NCBI GenBank assembly: GCA_003132305.1
Contig: PKXJ01000035.1
Coordinates: 78,992-142,991, forward strand
DNA from: Acidimicrobiaceae bacterium
Lineage (GTDB): Bacteria > Actinomycetota > Acidimicrobiia > Acidimicrobiales > RAAP-2
Reading direction: 5' to 3'
Length of the DNA stretch: 64,000 bases
Shown: piece by piece, positions 59,081-64,000 of the stretch
Position numbering within the stretch: position 1 is the first letter of the stretch
Layout of the letters: each line of letters begins with the position of its first letter
The notes under the pieces: model-generated
What the model was told of the DNA's origin: nothing
What the model saw: only the letters and a program-made list of their open reading frames with translations
Database searches by the model: none
Made by a program: the position numbers and the translations under genes

Positions 59081-59898
59081 TGACCAATCCCTACGAACTC
59101 GCCCAACTCGCCGCGAACGAACTTCGAGAAAAGAGTGGCGTGGACCGCTACGACGTCGCCGTGGTGTTGGGCTCTGGTTGGAGGGAGGGCGCCGCCGCGC
59201 TCGGCACTCCCGCGAGCGTCGTGCCGACGACCTCACTGAGTGGTTTCGTAGCCCCGACGGTCGCCGGTCACAGCGGTCAGATTCTCTCTCTTAACTTGGG
59301 CGGTCTTCTGATCGGCCTCGTCGCGGGACGCGTGCACCTCTACGAGGGAAACACGGCCGACCAGGTGGTCCATCCCGTTCGAACGATGATCTTGGCGGGC
59401 GCGAAGAAGGTGGTTCTCACGAACGCCTGTGGCGGGCTCGATCTAGTCATCAGGCCTGGCAACGTCGCTCTCATCCGTGACCACCTCAACTTGACCGCGA
59501 CCTCGCCCCTGGAGGGCGCCGCGCCGCCCGAGGGTTTCGCTTCGCGGTTCGTCGATCTCACCGATCTCTACAGCGCACGCCTGCGCGGTGCGGTGCACGC
59601 CGCGGTACCTGATCTGCACGAGGGTGTCTACGCCGGTTTTCGTGGACCGCACTACGAAACGCCCGCCGAGATCGAGATGGCGCGCGCCATGGGCGCCACG
59701 CTCGTGGGCATGTCCACCGTGCTCGAAGCCATCGCCGCGCGACATCTTGAGGCCGAGGTCCTGGGACTTAGTTTGGTCTCGAACTTTGCGGCGGGCGTGT
59801 CGACGAGTCCCTTGAATCATCTCGAGGTGCTCGAGGCCGGTCAGTCCGCCGCCGCGTCTTTGGGGGCGTTGTTGGCGCACGTCCTTTCGGTCCTGTGA
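59080..59898 (+). CDS. Purine-nucleoside phosphorylase
   Basis: Trimeric-type PNP, 272 residues, splitting purine (deoxy)nucleosides with phosphate into base and (deoxy)ribose-1-phosphate. Motifs: VVLGSGWREGAAAL, VAGHSGQILSL, GRVHLYEG, TNACGGLDLVIRPGNVALIRDHLNLT, YAGFRGPHYETPAEIEMARAMGATLVGMSTVLEAIAARH and the base-binding SNFAAGVS. ATG 59080 overlaps the preceding stop; GTG of the next gene overlaps its stop by 4 nt. Its products feed the mutase and DeoC of the same operon. Confidence 0.95.
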   Translation: MTNPYELAQLAANELREKSGVDRYDVAVVLGSGWREGAAALGTPASVVPTTSLSGFVAPTVAGHSGQILSLNLGGLLIGLVAGRVHLYEGNTADQVVHPVRTMILAGAKKVVLTNACGGLDLVIRPGNVALIRDHLNLTATSPLEGAAPPEGFASRFVDLTDLYSARLRGAVHAAVPDLHEGVYAGFRGPHYETPAEIEMARAMGATLVGMSTVLEAIAARHLEAEVLGLSLVSNFAAGVSTSPLNHLEVLEAGQSAAASLGALLAHVLSVL

Positions 59899-61547
59899 AC
59901 TCGTCCCTGCGCGACGAAGTCATCGCGTGGATCGCGCTCGACCCTGACGAAAATGATCGTCACACGTTGCAGGTTTTGCTCGACGCGGACGACGAGGCCG
60001 AGCTCGAACGCAGATTCGCCACGCCCTTGACCTTTGGCACGGCCGGTCTTCGTGGCCCCGAGATGGCCGGGCCGGCCGGCATGAATCGCGCGACCGTGCG
60101 CCGGGCCACCCAGGGTGTTCTCGCGTGGCTCGACCAGATCGGTGTGGATGCGACGAAGGGTGTGGTCGTCGGGCGAGACGCTCGACGCGGCTCGGAGGCC
60201 TTCAACGACGAAGTGGTTCAGGTTCTTCTCGGCGCCGGCGCCGTCGTTTTCGAGTTGCCGTCGCCGCTTCCGACACCTTTTGTGCCCTACTGCGTGAAGG
60301 CGCTCGGCGCGGCCGCGGGCATCATGATCACCGCGAGTCACAACCCGCCCGAGGACAACGGCTACAAGCTCTACGCGCGCGACGGGGCGCAGATCATTCC
60401 CCCCGACGACGAGACCGTCGAGCGTTTCGCGAGGAACGCCGGTCCGGCGATCTTGGCCGATCGCTCGGCGCCGGGACACGTCACCGTGTCGCCCGAGCTG
60501 CTCGAAGAGTACCGTTCGCACTTTCTCGATCGCTTTCAGCTCGACGAGGAGAGCGACCTTCGTATCACCTACACGCCACTGCACGGCGTGGGCGGCGAAA
60601 CGATGATGAACCTGTTTAGCGACGCGCTCTACAAGTACGTGGCGCCGGTCGCGCTGCAGTTCAAGCCCGACGGATCCTTTCCAACCCTGCCGTTCCCTAA
60701 TCCCGAAGAGCCCGGCGCGCTCGACCTCGCGATCGAAACCGCCAACGAAACGAACTCGACTCTCATCATCGCCAACGACCCCGACGCCGATCGCCTCGGC
60801 GCCGCGGCGAAGGACCGAAACGGCTGGCACTTGCTGCGAGGTGACGAGATCGGTTGGCTCTTGGCCTCGGCCCTGCTCGAAGAGATCGGCGCTGCTGGCC
60901 AGATGGTCGCCACCACCATCGTGTCGTCCACGATGCTCGCAAAGATGGCGCAGGCGTCGGGCGTCTCGTTCGCCACGACGTTGACGGGCTTTAAGTGGAT
61001 CGCCCGGGCCGCCGGTAGTGGCGTGTTGGGTTTTGGCTATGAGGAGGCGTTGGGCTTTGCGGTCGACGCGCGCGTCGCCGACAAGGACGGACTGTCCGCG
61101 GCGCTCGCGCTGTCACGACTGGCGCACGAACTCTCGCTAGCGGGTCAAACGTTGTTCGATCGACTCGATGAACTCGAAACTCGCTTTGGTGTCCACTCGA
61201 CGTCGCAGTTCGCCCTGCGTGCGGAGGGACCCGAGGCCGTAGCAACCATTCGCGGGGTCGTGGCGAAACTTGCCGCCGCGCCGCCGACGATGCTCGGGAC
61301 GCTCGCGGTCGCCGAGGTGGTTGACCTCAACGACGGGTGGCTCGGTCTGCCGCCGACCGAGGGACTCGCGCTCGTGCTCGGCTCGATGGGTCGCGTCATC
61401 GTGCGTCCGTCGGGTACCGAACCCAAGGTGAAGGCCTACGTGGAAGTAACGCCGCCGAGGGAGGGCTCGTTAGCCGATCAGCGCGCGCTCGCCGCCGAGT
61501 TAATTCGCGGCGTGCTCGAGAGCCTGGCTGCCCTACTGCGCTTTTAA
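59895..61547 (+). CDS. Phosphohexomutase/phosphopentomutase (PMM/PGM family)
   Basis: Alpha-D-phosphohexomutase superfamily protein, 550 residues. The phosphoserine loop is MITASHNPPEDNGYKLY, the metal-binding loop ANDPDADRLG, the sugar-binding loop GYEEALGFAVD and the phosphate-binding loop VRPSGTEPKVKAYVEV. The long form with FGTAGLRGPEMAGPAGMN at the start matches phosphoglucomutase/phosphopentomutase-type PGM2 proteins, which interconvert ribose-1- and -5-phosphate. In this operon, after PNP and with DeoC, phosphopentomutase activity is the sensible assignment (inference). It overlaps the convergent adenosine deaminase gene by 15 nt. Confidence 0.92.
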   Translation: MNSSLRDEVIAWIALDPDENDRHTLQVLLDADDEAELERRFATPLTFGTAGLRGPEMAGPAGMNRATVRRATQGVLAWLDQIGVDATKGVVVGRDARRGSEAFNDEVVQVLLGAGAVVFELPSPLPTPFVPYCVKALGAAAGIMITASHNPPEDNGYKLYARDGAQIIPPDDETVERFARNAGPAILADRSAPGHVTVSPELLEEYRSHFLDRFQLDEESDLRITYTPLHGVGGETMMNLFSDALYKYVAPVALQFKPDGSFPTLPFPNPEEPGALDLAIETANETNSTLIIANDPDADRLGAAAKDRNGWHLLRGDEIGWLLASALLEEIGAAGQMVATTIVSSTMLAKMAQASGVSFATTLTGFKWIARAAGSGVLGFGYEEALGFAVDARVADKDGLSAALALSRLAHELSLAGQTLFDRLDELETRFGVHSTSQFALRAEGPEAVATIRGVVAKLAAAPPTMLGTLAVAEVVDLNDGWLGLPPTEGLALVLGSMGRVIVRPSGTEPKVKAYVEVTPPREGSLADQRALAAELIRGVLESLAALLRF

Positions 61548-62633
61548 AGATCGAAGCGCGGCGTAGCCGGGTTTGATCACGTTGTTGATCATCGCGAGGC
61601 GCTGATCGAACTCGTAGAAGGTGCTCTTCGCCGCGTTGAGGGTCAGCCACTCCATGTCGGCCAGCGTCCAGCCAAAGGTGCTCGCGCATGTTTCGAACTC
61701 GCTGCTGAGCGTGATGCCGCTCATCAGGCGATTGTCCGTGTTGAGCGTGACGCGAAAGCGCAGTCGTTTCAAGAGATCGATGGGATGGGTGGCGATCGAC
61801 GTCGCGGCACCGGTGTGGACGTTCGAGGTCGGACAGACCTCGAGGGGGATCCGGCGGTCGCGCACGTAGTTCGCGAGGCGTCCGAGTTCGTGGTGCCCGT
61901 TGACCTCGTGGATGTCGTCCACGATGCGCACGCCGTGACCGAGTCGCTCCGCGTTGCAGAACTGGACCGCTTCCCAGATTGAGGGGAGTCCGAAGGCTTC
62001 GCCGGCGTGAATCGTCAGGTGAAAGTCCTCTCGCTGGATGAGGTGAAAGGCGCGCAGGTGTTGAGTCGGGCGAAAGCCGTCTTCCGGTCCGGCGATGTCA
62101 AAGCCGCAGACGCCCTCGTCGCGGAAGTTCACCGCAAGATCGGCGATGGTCTCACTGAGACTGGCCTGGCGCATCGCCGAGAGAATGGCGCGAACGACGA
62201 TGCGATGGCCTTCGTTCGCGGCCTCTTTGGTGCCGAGGGCGATGCCGTCGAGGACGGCTTGGACGACTTCGTGCAACGTGAGTCCGGCGTTGAGGTGCAA
62301 CTCGGGTGCGAAGCGCACCTCGGCGTAGATAACGCCGTCACGGGCGAGGTCGATCGTGCTCTCGGCGGCGACGCGCTCTAACTGGTCTCGCGTCTGCATC
62401 ACCGACGTCGTGTGAATGAAGCCTTCGAGGTAGCGAACGAGGTCGCTGCCCGGGGCGTCAACGATGAACCACTGTTGTAGTTCGTGGGGGTCGTTCGTCG
62501 GCAGACCTTGGTAGTTGACCTCGCGCGCGAGTTCGAGGATGGTTTCGGGCCGAAGGCCGCCGTCGAGATGTTCGTGCAGGAGTACCTTCGGAGCTCGCTT
62601 GATGGTCGCGAGGGTTAAATCGGTACTTGCCAT
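61533..62633 (-). CDS. add: Adenosine deaminase
   Basis: Zinc-dependent adenosine/deoxyadenosine deaminase, 366 residues, producing inosine for PNP. Zinc and catalytic residues: H-x-H in LLHEHLDGGLRPETI, His in LTIHAGEAFGLPSIWEAV, ERLGHGVRI, and Asp-Asp-type region TLNTDNRLMSGITLSSEF. LEVCPTSNVHTGA is also diagnostic. ATG 62633 (not TTG 62636) has TAGCCT 6 nt upstream. Runs against the phosphomutase, as part of the same nucleoside-salvage neighbourhood. Confidence 0.95.
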   Translation of the reverse strand: MASTDLTLATIKRAPKVLLHEHLDGGLRPETILELAREVNYQGLPTNDPHELQQWFIVDAPGSDLVRYLEGFIHTTSVMQTRDQLERVAAESTIDLARDGVIYAEVRFAPELHLNAGLTLHEVVQAVLDGIALGTKEAANEGHRIVVRAILSAMRQASLSETIADLAVNFRDEGVCGFDIAGPEDGFRPTQHLRAFHLIQREDFHLTIHAGEAFGLPSIWEAVQFCNAERLGHGVRIVDDIHEVNGHHELGRLANYVRDRRIPLEVCPTSNVHTGAATSIATHPIDLLKRLRFRVTLNTDNRLMSGITLSSEFETCASTFGWTLADMEWLTLNAAKSTFYEFDQRLAMINNVIKPGYAALRSLKAQ

Positions 62634-62639
62634 CAAGTA

Positions 62640-62645
62640 AGGCTA
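62640..62645 (-). promoter_or_regulatory. Leaderless -10 element TAGCCT
   Basis: TAGCCT, minus strand, 6 nt before ATG 62633 of add. Confidence 0.6.
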
Positions 62646-62751
62646 GCCAGCGTGGACGAATACGCAAGGGTCGACGAGCCCGAATCCGGGCCGTTCTCTC
62701 TCGCCACGCTGGTCACATTCATTTCGTGAAACAACTCACTACACTTCTGGC

Positions 62752-62791
62752 GATCGCGCGATCGCAAGATCGCACGATCGCACGATCGTCC
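62752..62791. repeat. Five tandem 8-bp units based on GATCGCAC
   Basis: Consecutive octamers GATCGCGC, GATCGCAA, GATCGCAC, GATCGCAC and GATCGTCC. They sit between the add promoter and the ribosome-binding site (AAAGGAGGA, 62792-62800) of the next gene. Each unit begins GATCG and the first junctions create GCGATCGC palindromes. Confidence 0.8.
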
Positions 62792-62805
62792 AAAGGAGGA
62801 CTGGC

Positions 62806-63309
62806 GTGGACACTCCGAAGACCACCCTGTACGCGAAGTTCAGCGACCCCGGCGCCGTCGCGACGAAGTGGAAAGTAACCCTTCACGTGCTGCAGTTGGC
62901 GGAGTTGTTTTGGATCACTACGGTTCGCGCCGACGATTGCCCTCACGTCACGCCACTGGTCGCCGTCTGGCTCGACGACGCGCTGCACTTTTGCACCGGC
63001 GTCGATGAGCAAAAGGCGATCAACATTCGCGACAACGCGCACGTCACCCTGACGACGGGCCGCAACAGCTGGGACCGAGGCCTCGACGTCGTGCTCGAGG
63101 GCGACGCTCTTCGAGTCAGCGACGACGCTCTGCTGAAACGTCTTAGTAGAGCGTGGACCACGAAGTGGGACGCTCGATGGCGCTACGAAGTGCGAGACGG
63201 CTACTTCCACCAAGACGGCGCCGGGCCGGTCATCGTCTTTTCGGTAAAGCCTTCGAGGATCACGGCCTTCGCCAAGGGCGACTTCAGTGTCACGCGATAC
63301 AACTTCTGA
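62806..63309 (+). CDS. Pyridoxamine 5'-phosphate oxidase-like FMN/F420-binding protein
   Basis: A 167-residue split-barrel flavoprotein. Typical segments are FWITTVRADDCPHVTPLVAVWLDDALHFCTG, QKAINIRDNAHVTLTTG and DVVLEGDALRVSDDALLKRL, followed by the C-terminal strand PVIVFSVKPSRITAFAKGDFSVTRYNF. Members use FMN or deazaflavin F420 in oxidations or reductions; actinobacteria have many. GTG 62806 follows the strong AAAGGAGGA. Immediately upstream is the octamer tandem repeat. Substrate unknown. Confidence 0.88.
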   Translation: MDTPKTTLYAKFSDPGAVATKWKVTLHVLQLAELFWITTVRADDCPHVTPLVAVWLDDALHFCTGVDEQKAINIRDNAHVTLTTGRNSWDRGLDVVLEGDALRVSDDALLKRLSRAWTTKWDARWRYEVRDGYFHQDGAGPVIVFSVKPSRITAFAKGDFSVTRYNF

Positions 63310-63341
63310 CCTTCGACTTCATCGCAACGAAGCAAGCCGAC

Positions 63342-64000
63342 CTACTCGTCGATGAGGTCGAGTAAGAGTGTCGCCGCCGCACGCGGCGCGCTGCCCAGTA
63401 CCACCGCGTGCGCGATCGTGACGCGACCGGTCGCGAGGTGGGCTTCGTCGTCGGCGTGCAACTCGAGTAGTGGTTGGCCCTTTGAAACCTTGTCGCCCTC
63501 TCGCACGAGACACCTCACCCCGGCGGTCGCGCTGACGGGGTCTTCCTTACGGGCCCGACCCGCGCCCAGACGCCACGCCGTGACGCCCACGGCCAGTGCG
63601 TCAATCGACTCGACGACACCGTCGTGGGCGGCGACGACGTCCTCGCGAAGGGCCGCCAAGGGCATGGTCGCGTCCGGGTCGCCACCTTGGGCGTGAATCA
63701 TCCGTTCGTAGACTTCGTACGCTGACCCGTCGTCGAGCCTGTCACTCGGGTTCACGTCGATACCTACGAGCTCGGTCATGAGCTTCGCCAGCGCGATCGT
63801 GAGTTCGCGAACGTCGCTCGGGCCGCCCCCGCGCAGCACCTCTACCGCTTCGGTGACTTCGAGGGCGTTGCCCACGGCCCGGCCCAACGGTGCGTCCATC
63901 GCCGTCAGTTGGGCCACGGTCTTCACGCCGTGGGCGCGACCGAGCCCCACCATGGTGACGGCGAGTTCCTTCGCGCGTTCGACACTCTTGATAAAGGCGC
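63342..64000 (-). CDS. deoA: Thymidine phosphorylase, C-terminal part (partial)
   Basis: The last ~219 residues of a pyrimidine-nucleoside phosphorylase; the gene continues beyond the right edge. Visible: KELAVTMVGLGRAHGVKTVAQLTAMDAPLGRAVGNALEVTEAVEVLRG, the typical central block of DeoA/Pdp, then GGDPDATMPLA and the C-terminal hammerhead domain VGVTAWRLGAGRARKEDPVSATAGVRCLVREGDKVSKGQPLLELH. It supplies deoxyribose-1-phosphate from thymidine and complements the purine branch encoded next door. The product is truncated by the window only. Confidence 0.93.
   Translation of the reverse strand, partial: AFIKSVERAKELAVTMVGLGRAHGVKTVAQLTAMDAPLGRAVGNALEVTEAVEVLRGGGPSDVRELTIALAKLMTELVGIDVNPSDRLDDGSAYEVYERMIHAQGGDPDATMPLAALREDVVAAHDGVVESIDALAVGVTAWRLGAGRARKEDPVSATAGVRCLVREGDKVSKGQPLLELHADDEAHLATGRVTIAHAVVLGSAPRAAATLLLDLIDE

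Overview
The window reads as chromosomal DNA from a high-GC actinobacterium. The likeliest home is the Acidimicrobiia or a near relative. Supporting signs are the actinobacterial order of the nucleoside-salvage genes at the right end, a Cheo-type (GAAC-N4-GTTC) LexA box in front of recA, frequent GTG starts, a cytochrome P450/[3Fe-4S] ferredoxin set, and a secreted S53 (acid-acting sedolisin) protease. Coding density is high. There are two tRNA-Ser genes, no rRNA, no CRISPR array and no complete insertion sequence. The taxonomic call is an inference from gene content.

Layout. 1-4.5 kb: 3' end of a Kdp potassium-uptake operon (kdpB tail, kdpC, a small membrane protein, kdpD, a relic of a second kinase C-terminus, kdpE). 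4.6-14.4 kb: pirin, an ArsB-like anion permease, a histidine phosphatase, then a four-gene run (ComA-like phosphosulfolactate synthase, VOC protein, acyl-CoA ligase, acyltransferase-3), a CLC channel and two GNAT acetyltransferases. 14.5-20.8 kb: DUF3048 lipoprotein, START-like protein, alpha/beta hydrolase, agmatinase-family enzyme convergent with a PLP decarboxylase, pheA and an AHSA1-like protein. 20.8-31 kb: IS3 transposase relic beside tRNA-Ser(TGA), typA, two unrecognised coupled genes, a 40-residue membrane peptide, a coiled-coil protein, two large secreted proteins (one an S53 protease), DUF4395 and a Nudix hydrolase. 31-43 kb: polar amino acid ABC operon, tRNA-Ser(GCT), rimO-pgsA-cinA, an inverted-repeat element, a DUF4232 protein, a serine hydrolase, a lipoprotein, and recA interrupted by a full-length intein. 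43-53 kb: flavin monooxygenase, acyltransferase, MFS exporter, serB, ferredoxin plus tandem P450s, aminopeptidase P, enoyl-CoA hydratase and a GNAT protein. 53-56 kb: rmlA divergent from rmlBC. 56-64 kb: deoC, aldehyde dehydrogenase, a truncated aldehyde dehydrogenase, purine nucleoside phosphorylase, phosphohexo/pentomutase, adenosine deaminase, a flavin-reductase-like protein and the C-terminal part of thymidine phosphorylase. Together the last group converts (deoxy)nucleosides to bases and acetaldehyde plus glyceraldehyde-3-phosphate, with the dehydrogenase positioned to oxidise the aldehyde.

Most striking observations: (1) recA carries a 362-residue intein with both LAGLIDADG motifs, inserted after Gly204 at the site used by the Mycobacterium leprae RecA intein. 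(2) Twenty genes have a TAnnnT hexamer ending 6-8 nt before the start codon, which implies pervasive leaderless transcription and fixes many starts. (3) The ComA-VOC-ligase-acyltransferase run is a candidate undescribed sulfonate pathway. (4) A catalytically gutted aldehyde dehydrogenase is kept next to its complete paralogue. (5) Several relics and repeats lie between genes: a kinase C-terminus fragment before kdpE, an IS3 end, a 124-bp inverted-repeat element and an 8-bp tandem repeat.
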